This document shows positions 1 through 20,700 of a stretch of 64,000 nucleotides of DNA, piece after piece. How positions within the stretch are numbered: position 1 is the stretch's first letter; every line of letters starts with the position of its first letter. Source of the DNA: Panicum virgatum (taxonomy: Eukaryota > Streptophyta > Magnoliopsida > Poales > Poaceae); the NCBI RefSeq assembly GCF_016808335.1, contig NC_053149.1, positions 24,899,238 to 24,963,237 of the forward strand, read 5' to 3'. The translations under genes and the position numbers were made by a program. The notes beneath the pieces were generated by a model. It was given only the letters and a program-made list of their open reading frames with translations. It searched no databases and had not been told where the DNA came from.

Positions 1-1779
1 ATTAAATTTCAACTTTAGTTAGTAGTTTTATATTGTTTACTGAATTGAGTGTCTACTTAGTATTATAGTAGTTATCTTTAGTGTAAGACTCCTGATAGAG
101 ACGGATGTTCTTGTCCAGGACTATATTTAGTAAACGACAGTGTAGGCGTGGTGCCTAGGCTAGAATTTACCGTTCGATTGTTGTGCCTCCCATGGTTTGT
201 AGAGGTAGCATGCAGGTGGTGACAACCCTATTTAGTGCCATCGTAATCCTCCATCTTTGGTTGCATGATAGTATACTATGTCGGAACTTCTGGTTTGACC
301 AAGCGAAGTTGGCGCCCGACGTTTACAGCTTATTCTTAGTATGATCTTACCTTGAATCTGAATAGTTCTCTCTATCCATTGATCCTACTGGTGTTGTGCC
401 CTTGGATGAGCCTGAACCTTAGATATCGTACTCACGTTCTCTTGGATTCGATAACCCTACTCTGAGGTGAAAGATACAACGGTATCCGTACGCTTGCTGA
501 TTCTTTTGTGAGATTCAGTATATCAGTGGGCCGCTTTCTGGTGCCATTGCTGGTTAATCTAGTAGCGATGATAAGAAACACCAACATTGTCGCAGTGCTC
601 CTATTCGGCGGGAACTTGTCGTCCGCGCAGCCGCCGGCTGCGGCTATCGCGGTGCACATTGTCGCCATCGCCATTGACAAGGCCAAGAGGAGGATGGTGG
701 GCAGGAGGAGGGCGGCACCATGGTGCTGCGTCAGGGAGGACATCCATTTGGTTCTCGGGAAGACGGGAACGGTGGCGTGCGGAACCAATACGCTGCAAGC
801 CTCGTTGACCACGGCGTGATGAGACTTGCCGACCATGGTGATGTAAAGGAAGTCGACACGGTGGCTGCAACTGCGGCTGAGGACATGGACACATGGTTGA
901 TTGGAGAAAGAGAAGGCAAGTGACAAGGATTACGGAAGATATGGAATGCTAGGCATAATTTTTGGCAGCTGAGGTAGAAGATCAGGGGTGGTCTATTGTG
1001 AACCAGGTTCAGATACGAAGGGGTACCTGATAGATCTAATCGTGGCCATTGACATTTCATATGAGGGTTACGAGTGCATCTTCTTTACTCGACCGCGATT
1101 GCTTGCGGCTGCACCCTCGGAGCTTCATGTTTTGGATGGGCTACTCCCTCCGTATCTTCACTGAACGTTGCCTGCATTTGCTCCATGTACCATCTTCTTC
1201 TCTTGGATCTTCTGCAGTAGCAGCCGGCAATGAAGCTCTTCCTTCTTCAGCTGCTTGTATTGCTCTTATGCTTCGGCTTTTGACAGTCTTGTTACCATCT
1301 GAGGGGCCGAAGGGTGCACTGCCTCGGCCGCCTAGCGTGCCTTCTCCTTGGCTTCGGCGATGCGAGCCTCAGTCCTTCGCATATATCTTCCTTTCCCAAG
1401 TCATCGAGGTTGACTTTGAAATCTCCGTCCGTCACACGTGGTCGATGGACACCTCTACGCTGTTGGGGTTGCCGTTCGCCTACGGCACGGCGGCGAAGTT
1501 CGGAGATATCAGGGCCTCCCCTGAAGTTCTGCCGTTGGTCTTCTTCTTCGGTGCTATGTGGTGTGTTGAAATGAATCACGGGTGTGCGCCAAAAACTATT
1601 GGTGGAAAGTACTATTTGGGATGAAGGAGCACCACACCGGCCTCGAGAAGCGCTAACATGAACCGTAAAGGCACCATGACAGCTTCGGTACTCTGAACAA
1701 TGCTCTTTTTGCCTTGTATTCTCCCCTCATCAGTTTCAGTGACTGGGATATTTATAGGGGAGGTTCCCCCTTCAATAGT
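1..1779. other. Unrecognised intergenic or old repeat sequence
   Basis: No gene could be supported here. Several overlapping open frames exist on both strands between about 430 and 1620, but none shows a recognisable domain or a coherent splice pattern. A TATA-like 'atatttatagggg' lies at about 1747-1760. The stretch at 190-330 has the look of retrotransposon leader DNA, but no LTR partner or target-site duplication was found in the window. Confidence 0.4.
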
Positions 1780-1781
1780 TA

Positions 1782-2020
1782 CTCCCTCTGTCCCAAAATA
1801 AATACAATTCTCTGATTTTTAGAAACTGTGTTTGACCGCTCGTCTTATTCAATTTTTTTTTACAAATATTATCACTTTTGTTATGACTTATTACATCACT
1901 AATGATATTTTAATAATATTTTATTTGTCTTATAATTTATATAAAAATTTTGAATAAGACAAGCGGTCAAACATAGTTTCTAAAAATCAAAAAATTGTGT
2001 TTATTTTGGGACGGAAGGAG
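1782..2020. mobile_element. Stowaway-type MITE
   Basis: The element begins CTCCCTCTGTCCCAAAATAA and ends with the inverted counterpart TTATTTTGGGACGGAAGGAG. It is flanked by TA at 1780-1781 and TA at 2021-2022. The inverted similarity runs deep: the inner parts of both arms contain 'agaaactgtgtttgaccgct' and its inverted match. Interior DNA is AT-rich and non-coding. The CTCCCTC terminus, TA target site and length near 240 bp are those of Stowaway (Tc1/mariner) MITEs. Confidence 0.92.
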
Positions 2021-2022
2021 TA

Positions 2023-2996
2023 CACATTTATACCCCTAGATTCTCTTTACACCTCAGCCACCCGCCTACGCCTACTCTTCAGAAGACGCATCGTTTGCCT
2101 GCCTTCGGTGGTCTTCACTCTTCAGCAGCACCCTTGTTCAGAACATGCGGTGGCGAGCTCCTTCCTTCACTTGTCCTTCGGCTCCCCTCCGAAGGTGCCC
2201 TGGTCCGGTCAAGTCTTTGGTTGTCTTCATCGGCACGGCTCTTCAGTCAAGGTCCGAAACTGATGTTCCCAACATGATTTTTATGTTGCATTAAGTGCTT
2301 ATTGATGTTGAAAGAAAATCTCTTGTTAAATTCTATGAACTTTGATGTTGCATCTACTGATTTTGGATATTGGTATTTTTTTTTCAATGTCGCACTAAGC
2401 AACTTTGCTTGTGGAGATTACATTATTTTCATGTGACAATCGATCAAATTTGATGTTGCAATTACTTGGAATGTGTTGCGGCGAGAATCTTTTCAGCGGA
2501 AACGTTGCATAAACATCCATATATTAGCGTGAGTTTTTATATGTTGCCGTGGAAAGTTTTTCACTGAATTGAACTTGTGGCGGAATTTTCTCTCTAAGCA
2601 TATATTTATCGTATGTTGCGCGCAACATGAATCACATATGGCGTTGTGTCCAGCGGGCGCTAGCATCACCGGAAAAAAAAAACTCCCTGCACACGAATAC
2701 CGCCGGTCACTTCATTTCTGCAATAATAATAGCAAAATTAAAAAGAAAAGATAAAAGCGGCACAAATCAGAACAGCAATTTCCCATTACCCTCTCCTCTC
2801 CCTTCCTCCCCCCTTCGCCCCCCGCTCCTCCGCCTCGCGTCGCGTGGGAAGCCACCGCCCAGGCTGCGAAGCCAGCGAAGCAGCTCGCTACCTTTCTACC
2901 TACCTCTCCCGGCGTCCGTCCCCAGCCGCGGATCCGGCTTCCCTCTCCGGCGGAACCCCTTCCTGCGCCGGGCCAGGTGCGGAGGGGGGGAGCGCG
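2023..2996 (+). promoter_or_regulatory. Upstream region and 5' UTR of the first cullin gene
   Basis: No gene is seen. The stretch is AT-rich up to about 2780. It then changes sharply to a CT-rich leader at about 2780-2835, followed by GC-rich sequence up to the ATG at 2997. CT-rich leaders of this kind are common in plant 5' UTRs. A clear TATA box could not be assigned. The frame upstream of the ATG stays open for about 50 codons, but the conserved family N-terminus begins exactly at 2997. Confidence 0.45.
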
Positions 2997-11438
<8,442 letters not shown>

Positions 11439-11960
11439 TGAATCCACTGTCTGGTCCTGCGGTGTTTGCCTGAGACTGATTTCTTTTGTTGTGTGGTGTT
11501 GCCACAATTATTGGCAATGCTACTCTGTTGTACATCCAGCTGGGCTAGTGCTTGGCATGCCTTAAACGGAGAGGACAGCGATGAAGATTGACAGATGGGC
11601 CAGTGGTTGGCCAGTGCCAGGCATGCGGCCGTGATGTAAGCTGTAGCGCCATCTATTTGATCTTGTACTATTTGTTGTATTTTCTCCCCAATATGTATAG
11701 CATTATTTTATTTCAATCGGTTAGATAAATGTTTAGATTGTCATGCGATGGCAGCACACCGTTCTGCTCGGAGTGCAGTAAGATGCCAATCTTGTATTTG
11801 TTGTGAATCGTGTCTTGTACAGTTGCCGGAGATGCCGGTTGTAATGGTCACAAGTATGGCTTTTCTTGTATATCAAATTTCCTTAATCCTTACCATACGA
11901 GTAGAGAACAAGCCAGGAGCTGTTTGTGCATGTAATTCGCACATTAAGCTTTCATTGTTT
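11439..11960 (+). other. 3' UTR and downstream flank of CUL1
   Basis: This follows the TGA at 11436-11438. It is AT-rich and non-coding, with several AATAAA/AATATG-like signals (for example near 11690 and 11960). It contains no domain-bearing frame. The poly(A) site cannot be fixed without transcript data. Confidence 0.45.
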
Positions 11961-14900
11961 AAATAAATTTGTGGAAGAAAGGACATGGGCAAAATGTAAA
12001 CCAGTTTGCGGAAACAAATTTAGGGAAGTAACAATAAAGATCATTAAATCGATTTATCTGCACCACCTCGACTGGAATGTATAGTAAATAATATAATATA
12101 AGGGAGGATTATGTCCTCCTGGGTCCCATCGTATCTAAGGTTACTGTTGAAAGGGAGTTTGTCACAAATACAGGGCCTGCACACAAGCACAACACAAGAC
12201 ATCACAAGTAGTTTGTGGTCGACGTGACCACACTGGCCCTCGTTGTTTTCTGATTTATACGAGTACTTTGCGCGCCCTTGTTTTTCCCCAAAAAATAACT
12301 AAATTCAAGAAATATTTGTTTATAATAGACTGGTAAATATGCAGTATTTTTTTCTTTGAAAATAGAAGATTAACTATTAAAATACATACATGCAGGCAAT
12401 AGTATGGAAGCTAACATCTATTTGTTTTTTACCATACGAATCTATTAGCAGAAACACATTGTTATAAAATAGTTCTTTATAAATATTTTATTGCTCAGTG
12501 GCATATAGTTACAGAGTCACTACACTTAAACATTCTATTGGTCATTGACAAATTGAGCCAAAAATCTTTTGGATCCTCTTGTTGCTTTCACACAGCAAGA
12601 GCTGGATAAGATCTCCTACAGGAAATTTCAGTATCAATTCAGCTGATATTTATGAAATAGGAACCAGAATAATCTTGGTACTTATTTGTGGTAGAGTTAA
12701 TTCTGTTAATATTCTAGGATGTGACATGATTCTGCTTCTGTTTTCTGGCATCAAATAGTGGAAGCACATTGCTCCTTGATCTAAAATTAAGAAGTATACT
12801 ATGCTGCGTAGAAATTTTCTGGCAGCATTTGAATCGAAAAGTTGCTTGCAAGCATTCCAAGCCTTATAAACCATTGAAGTGCAATATAAAGCATAGGGCA
12901 TTAGCAATTGCAGTATAAAGGAGTTTTTGGCTCCTAAACTAAAAGATCCTCGCAGGCTTGGTACAGACAACCAAAGTATAATAGTCTATATTGTTGTTGG
13001 TGAAAGCAAGGTGGCTAATAACCTCCTCTATAAGTAAATATGTAGAAGATGGGCTATTTTCTTCCTGAATGCCATTTGTTGGGTAGGGCCTTTGCAGTTA
13101 TTTTAGTAATATAATGATAGTATTATTAGCTTTATAAAGTCATATCTCCACACATGAGACGTGAAACAATTTATGGAAAATCATGGATAGTAAATAATCA
13201 TCCATTATTAGCAGCTCCTTAAATATGTAAGATAAATCTGGGAGAAGCGAATCAATGACAAAAAAAAAACTAAAGGGAGCAAATGAATGCCTAATAATTT
13301 CTGTAGTCTGAAATATGACTGCACTGAGATTTGTAACCAGATAAGCTCGTAACAGGCCTCAGTTTGTGCAAAACAGCCCAGGCAACAGTTGCAGCCTAAG
13401 TATTGAGGATCCAATTAGAGGATGTAGTACAAGCATTAAGGAGTACAAATGTAACCCAATATTACAACGAAACATAAGAGTTACTGGTTAGGAGTTCTAT
13501 CACTTGCAGTTGTATTAATATTTACACATGATATCTGCTAAGAATAGCTATCCGAATTTATAGTAAAAAGAGGAATCAATCATAAATTAGCTTGCCTTGT
13601 TGCAAATACGACAAAAAAAGGTATTCTAGGTTGAAATTGCACTTTTATAATGAAGAAGAGATAAAAATGGATGTAGTCTAATTTTTGTATCTTCTCAATT
13701 ACAATAAGTGATGCTCTTGCTTACTTCATGTCATAAACCACAACCAGTGTTGTCGATATGATAAGTCACGTTGCAACTTAAGCTGCACATACCAAGTGAG
13801 AATAAGATGTGACAATAAGAAAACAAAACTCATAGTTTACAGAAATTGTTGGTTGTTGGTTTCTACGTAGCATTGCTTTGATTACTGGCATCATTCTTTA
13901 AAAAAAGATTCATAAATAGTTTAAAATTGTTCGAAGTTGACTCTGTTCTACACTAAATTAAATAGCATATAACAAAATAATAATCTGTAACTGCTTCCAA
14001 AGTAATGAAAAGATGAGAGGGGGAAACTTATGTACTTTATCATCTGCGATGAGAAGGATAAAGTGCACCAACTTCACCATATTCCATTTGGTCGGTTATA
14101 TTCCAATAGTCCATATCAAAGGAAAATATGCTGAAAACCTGCACCAAAATGGAAAATAATCAGACTGCATTTAGAAACTACTATTTTAAACTTTTGTAAC
14201 TACTTCGGATATGATCATAAGAAACTGCCGTGTAAGTCTAAACTGGGGCTTCTGTTTCGTATATGAAATTTTGTTTTAGCCAATTAGAGTATGTGGTAGA
14301 ACAGCAATTGACAAATTTTGCTTCAGCCAGTTAGAGTCTGTGGTAGAACAGCAATCGACAACATGTAGATGCATTTGTCAAAAGAACATTTTCCCTGTTA
14401 TGCAATTTTCACAAATTGGTCAACATTCAGAGCAATTGCTTGGAGCTAAACTGAAAATACAATTTCGTCAACAGGAACAATCAGATATTTAAATTTCAAT
14501 AGGATTGCTAAAAAGTGGTCTTCATTCAGTGATATTTCAGGTGGAACCTCACCAGTCAAGGTCCATATCATGTTCCCTGACTTAAAAAGGTCAATCATTT
14601 TGCCTAGAACAAAATTTGTATAGAAAAATGACCCTACAAAGTAACTCTCCACTCAATCCCACTTGCATTGGTAATGGAAGGTTAACCAGACTTTGATTGA
14701 GGTTGTGAATCCTTTTAGCTTAAGTTGAGCATAAGATACAGGAAAAAGATCCATTAAGATAAAGTGGGAACATGTCATGCATATGTGAGTATATTACATA
14801 ATGGATATAAGATGGACATAGCAACAGATTGTTTAGGAGCTTGGAATATTCAACAACAGCTTGGAACATAGCAACATATTATTTTTGGACATATAAATAC

Positions 14901-17400
14901 ATTTTTTTCATTTTAAAGTTTCATTTCAATTCTTTAGGAGCTTGGAATATTCAACAACAGTGTATCAGTAATAAGAATCCAATGGCGCAGGTAGGAAACC
15001 TGCTTGCTTAGATGCCTATGTTCTCTTTCATCATAATAAATTTATCTCCAACATCAAAGGACATGGTACCCACAGTCCAACCCTATTGGAGGTGCATACG
15101 TGAGGCAGCATGTTTAATGTTCATACTTTTGGCTATAAGATAAATATTCAGATATTCAGATGTCACGAATATTTTGAGTACCAATCAATTCTAAACATAC
15201 AGAACTATCAGATCATCTCAAAATAGCATTAAATGTGAACCTTGCTTAACACGGGCAACACATGAATAGCAAGAACCTATTTCAGGAGGAAGTAAATATG
15301 CAGTGTTACTGAGATGCCATCTCTCTAGACATAATTTTTCGATAATAATAGCTGCTAATGCAAAGGTAGGTCAAGATCTGCAAGGTAGTCAAAAGAAACT
15401 GAAAGGGAGCAAATTAACAACTAAATCCTGCACTTCAAATACCAAATTTTGAAATTCGACAGCAATTACATAGTAGTACACAGGTGAACTATCTGTGAAG
15501 TTAGACAAAGGGAATATGAAACAAATGTCCAGGGATTACCTATATAGTAGTGCAGCCTTAAGATTCCTTCCGTAAAAGGCTAATAACCACGCCGCAGCAT
15601 TGAATTGGAGCGGCAACGGAAAAGGAATTAGCACCTAGCAAGAAGGAGAACACTAAATATGCGCAATCAACTCACCCTAGCAGGAAGAGAGGAGGAGCAA
15701 ATAATCCATTGATCAGTTTGACCTCCTAATTGAGGAGCATAGCGGTTAGCAATGAGGGGAGCGTGTGCAGGGCGGTGCCCGCCGCGGGCTTGTCGGCACA
15801 GAAGTGCGGACGACGCCCTTCTTGCGGTGAGGAGGGCGTCGTCGCAGTGGAGGGGGGGAGGGGGGGGGGGGGGGGAGGAAGGTCGCCAGCAACGGAGATC
15901 TGACTTGAGCGGATTGCCGGAGGAGAGGCGCAGGAGGTGGACCACGCGGCGGCGGCGGCCGGGGCGTGGGTGGGGCAAGGGTGAAGTCAGTCACGTGGAA
16001 GTCGGCGATGGAGGCCGGCGCAACGGTAGGTGAGGAGATGGGGAGTCGCGGCCATCTAAGGTGCGCGAGGGCCGGCGCACTGCAGCCCCAGCTACGTGCG
16101 CGAGCCGGTGCTCCGCCGCCGCTACCGGCGTGCGCCGGCGTGCGCGGGCCTGCGAAGCACCGCTGCCAGCGCTGGCCAGATCTGTGGGAAAACAAGAGAG
16201 AGGTGTGTCGGCTACAGGTGCGGTCGCCTCCTGGTGTGCTGGGCCGGTTATGGTTGAAGGCGAGGGCCGTCGCGGCCACGAGCCTCCTAGCTGTCGAGCC
16301 GCAGGAGCTGCCTGTCCGTCGCCGCCGGCATCGCCATGGTGGCCGCCGCCTTTCCTTCGACGGGTGGAGCGTCAGGACTGCTGGAGGTTTCGAGATTTTT
16401 TTCTTTACAACAGTAGGTGAACTAGCAGGGACAATAGCCACCGTAAGATGTAGATCAGACGGACTAAATCTTTTTTTGCTATCGTGGATAGTCTGGCTGT
16501 CCGTTCAGCGGTGCGCAAATGACATATAGAAATGTACCTGATACAGCCATACAGGGTTATACAGTGCTCGTGAGATCCTAGCGCTAGTAACAATGAACCA
16601 ATACGTCTAGCCTGGACGCAATAAGTTTCTAATAGCAAAGATTAATGCTAATGCATTCTCTAATCATATTATACCCAAAGAGAGGTAAGGCGAGCCCCAC
16701 TGTCTTATCGTCTAGGTTGGCTAAGGCGGACTAAGGCGGACTAAGGTGACACTATAATGTATTTGTGACTAGCAAATTTAACTGTACATTGCTATAGAAC
16801 TTATATGTATTTTCACACTATAATGCTTTCAGCTTCACGTAATATATTATTCATGCATAACCTTTTTATGATATTATATGGACAATAAAAGATAAATAAT
16901 TATAGTCGTTTGATTTTACACGATGATTAACAGATTGAGATATACCTTTCTTCTCTTCGTGATGGTCATCTAAAGAAAACATACAAGTTATCAAAATATG
17001 ACCAATACATTATTTAAAAATAAACATTTATGAAAGCATACTATACTAAACGATAGCACTCTCCGTTATAATTGTGCAAATGCAAGAATAGAAAAAAAAT
17101 GGAGGTAAGATGTAGAGATATGAGCTTCTAAATGGAGAAAGGGCTTACATATAAATGGAGAAAAAGGCTTCTAAATGGTGGGAATAATAGAGCTATGAGC
17201 ATGCATCTGCGGGAAGTGGCAGTTGACTCCTTTGATGGTCGTGTTTTTTGTTTGCACCAGTTTTACAGTGGTTTTCCTTCGGTCCTAAACCTTGAGCATC
17301 GGTTTTCATGGTTTCTATCCGGTTAACCGCAACTTTTCTGCTGCTGTGTTTGGACGGGAAAACATTATTTGCTTTAGAAATGGGTAGAGATAGAGATAAA
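11961..17400. other. Intergenic region between the two cullin genes
   Basis: This is mostly AT-rich sequence with no recognisable protein. Three minus-strand pieces stand out: a GC-rich block at 15740-16440 with a low-complexity open frame, an open stretch at 14446-14652, and an exon-like 33-codon stretch at 14040-14138 (AG acceptor upstream, TGA at its end). They could be remnants of a minus-strand gene, a non-coding transcript, or chance. A run of 13 or more G at about 15852-15876 and a short 'ctaaggcgga' duplication near 16730 are also present. Confidence 0.35.
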
Positions 17401-17745
17401 ATAATAACATATTGTGGTAGTAAAACAAATATTTAATAAAGTTACCATCGGAACAAGATGGGTTACCGGTGTTGCTTTAATATTCCCGCATGCATTTACC
17501 TCCTACCTCTTTAGAGATCCAACTTTGCGGAGACCCAACCGTACCCATGGAGAGGTCCCGGCCCAAATAAACCTTCGCCTCCCTCCCTCCTATTTAATTC
17601 CCATCTCGATCGCCAACGCCAGAGCCCTAAACCCCTCGGCTCGCGTCGACGCACACGTCGCCTCTCGACTTCTTCTTCCTCCCATCGCCTGCTCCCCTTC
17701 CTTGGCTTCCTCCTCAGGCGAAGGCAATCCGGCGGGGGCGGCATC
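17401..17745 (+). promoter_or_regulatory. Proximal promoter and 5' UTR of the CUL1-like gene
   Basis: A TATTTAA box-like sequence lies at about 17591-17597. It is followed by a pyrimidine-rich leader and the start codon at 17746. The spacing (about 150 bp from TATA-like motif to ATG) is reasonable for a plant gene. No other element could be assigned. Confidence 0.45.
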
Positions 17746-20700
17746 ATGACGCAAATCCGCGAGCCGGTCCTCCTCGAGGTGGGGTTGAAACAAATGGTCG
17801 CCGGCATCAACAAGCTAAAGCGCATCCTCGCCGACGAGCCCGGCGTCGCCTTCAAGCCCGAGGAGTACATTAAGCTCTACACGTACGAGATCTCTCCTGT
17901 TGGTCCGGCCTGGTTGTTTAGTTTTTTTAGGGTTCTTTCAATATGATCATCCCTTCCGATCTTGTCGGCCGGCGTCCATGCATGCGACCTGCTGATTGAC
18001 TGCCTCGTCGTTGTGGCCGGCAGGACGATATACGACATGTGCACGCAGAAGGCGCCGCACGACTACTCGCAGGAGCTCTACGAGAGGTACAAGATGGTCT
18101 TGGACGAATACATCACAAACACCGGTCCGTGATTAATTACTAGCTAGTTCCTCCCTCTTCTCTTCGGTCGATCAGTTTTACTCGTTGGGAAGCTGTTGAT
18201 TTCTCGCCGTACGTGCTTTCAGATTGCATCTCTTGTCAATTTGTTATATACATAAAATGTGCATGGTTGGTTGGTTGGTTCATTATGCTGTAACTGCTCG
18301 AGTTTAGATTGAATGAAGGGTCTTCCAAGAAATTTTAGAATTTGGGTTTCAATTCGTTAGCCATTCAGGATTTGATATCCTGATCCACGTGTCGTCAATG
18401 ACTCAAATGGACCCCACATGTCAGTGTGATATATGTGTCAAATCCTGAAAAGCTTACGAATTGGAACAAAAATTCTGATTTAGTGGTGGAAGTTCAGAAT
18501 CAGATCCATCGTGCATGGTCCTGGGTTTTCGGGATCGACGGTTCAAGATCATTGACCGTGTCGTATGCTGAAGTTTATTTTGTGCGCGTATAGGTGTTGC
18601 CCTCCCTGAGGGAGAAGCACGGCGAGTTCCTGCTTAGGGAACTGGTGCTCAGGTGGAAAAACCATAAGGTAATGGTCAAGTGGCTAAGCAGGTTCTTCAA
18701 CTACCTTGACCGTTACTACATTTCACGGAGGTCACTTCTGAAGCTCAAAGCAGTTGGCTGGAGGTCCTTCGAAACTCTGGTAATCTGTTCGTCCGGCATA
18801 TGGTTGAGTTTTTACATGTGTACTGCATCTGAAGAAGCTTATCAATTTCTTGCTTGAGTTGTCAATATCTTGGTTTTCATGCTTTTGGTAACAGGTCTAC
18901 GGCGAGCTCAAAGCAACAGTGACATCGATTGTGATTGCCATGGTTAGCCTTGTACTTTATATGCTCCTAATTTTTTCTGTATTTCACAGAGATGGCATTG
19001 CAATCATTTTTATTCTTGTGGAATTTCTCGGTTTGACAGATAGGAAAGGGATGGCCAGATTATAGACCGTACTCTTGTCAAGAATGTTCTTGATACCTAT
19101 ATTGAACTTGGCCAGGATCTAACAGCAGATCATGATCGACCCAGGCCCGATTCCGGGTCAAAGCTTTACAGCGAGGACTTTCAAGATGCATTTCGTCAGG
19201 GTACAGTAGATTATTATTCTAAGAAGGCCCAAACCTGGATCGTGGAGGATACTTGCCCTGAGTACATGCTTAAGGTAACTCATAAGGGGCTCTCGAAAAT
19301 TCCATTCCATGGTGCAAGGACATCTTCTGACTCTCTGTTCCATAGGCTGAGGAGTGCTTACAAAAAGAGAAGGAACGAGTTGCACATTATTTACATTCAT
19401 CTACTGAACCGACGCTAATGGAGGTTTGTGTCAGGCTGTTAGTTATTGGTCTCACTTTGATGATTACATTGAATGGTTCTTCTAACCAGATAAACAAGTG
19501 CAGTAAATTTCTCTGACTCTGAAATTAGTACATCTTTCTAACATTGCTTCCAGGCTGCACAAGAAGAATTGCTAGCTAAGCACATCGACCGAATCCTGAA
19601 GAAAGAGAATTCTGGCTGCAAAGTTTTACTTTGTGATGAAAAGGTTTGTTAGATGGAAACTCATGTCTATACATGCCAAGAACTCATGGACGGCAAGTTT
19701 ACTGAAAACTTTCAGTATATATTTGTCACTGCAGGTTGAAGATCTGTCAAGGATGTTTAGGCTGTTCTCTAGGATTATAGATGGTCTGCCTCCAGTATCT
19801 AAAACATTCCAGGAGGTATTGTATTACTCACACTGCTGTATTGCATTGCACTTTTGATCAAGCTCCATTTTTTTAATAAGTTCACTTCTCTGCAGCATGT
19901 CAACGAAGTAGGCATGTCATTGTTGAAACAAGCTGTAGATGCTGCCACCAGCAAGAAGGTGATTCGTCTTGTGTTTTCAGTCATTGCCTGCTGTCTTTTC
20001 TATTCACTTAGCATTGTAACTACAATTCACAAGTTGAAAATTTTCTGGGTGATTTTTGTACCATATTTAAAATGTTCTGGGTGATGTGTTTTCTACCATA
20101 ACTCCTTTTCTTGAATTATCTATGCATTGTTCAGATGAAACCATTTCACATGGATTTCATGATGCCAAGAATCCAAAGCCTTTCATAAATTTTTCATAGA
20201 CATAATAGTAAATTCTGTTTCCTTCTGTGAAATTTCATTATGTGATGAACGAAGTTTGTTTAAACTTACTGTTAGTAGGATCATTATTTCTTTCCCAGTT
20301 AATAAATATTTGTGTCAACTTGTATTGTAGTCATTTTTTCCAATTGAAGTTGATTTAATCCTGTTACTTTTCATTTGTATACTGATTGTTGTCATAACTT
20401 TTATAATCACACTCTCATAAATCTTTTATTTTCCATATGTGCAGAACGAGAAAAAGGATGTAGTGAGTGCGCTGGAGCTGGTAAGCATTTTACATACCTC
20501 TATGTGCTGGCAGATTGTCCCTTTTTTTTGTTTCTAAAATTTCACTGCTTATTACAGGACTATGTGCGGAAAATCATAGATCTCCATGACAAATACATGG
20601 CACACGTCCTCAATTGTTTCCAGAGCCATACACTATTTCACAAGGTTAGCTGGCTCAAATATATCTATTATCATACAATGTCTGCCTCTCCTGCTAACAC

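Noticed and set aside
432..1624. Overlapping open frames of 60-190 codons on both strands near the left edge
   Set aside because: They overlap one another, have no domain, and lack a consistent splice or codon pattern. They are treated as unannotated sequence.
12650..12970. 106-codon minus-strand frame in the intergenic region
   Set aside because: It has no domain and no supporting neighbours, and is consistent with a chance frame in AT-rich DNA.
15746..16441. 231-codon minus-strand frame between the cullins
   Set aside because: It is a Pro/Arg/Ala-rich low-complexity reading of a GC-rich block, with an equally long frame on the other strand. It is not accepted as a gene, only noted as part of a possible transcript.
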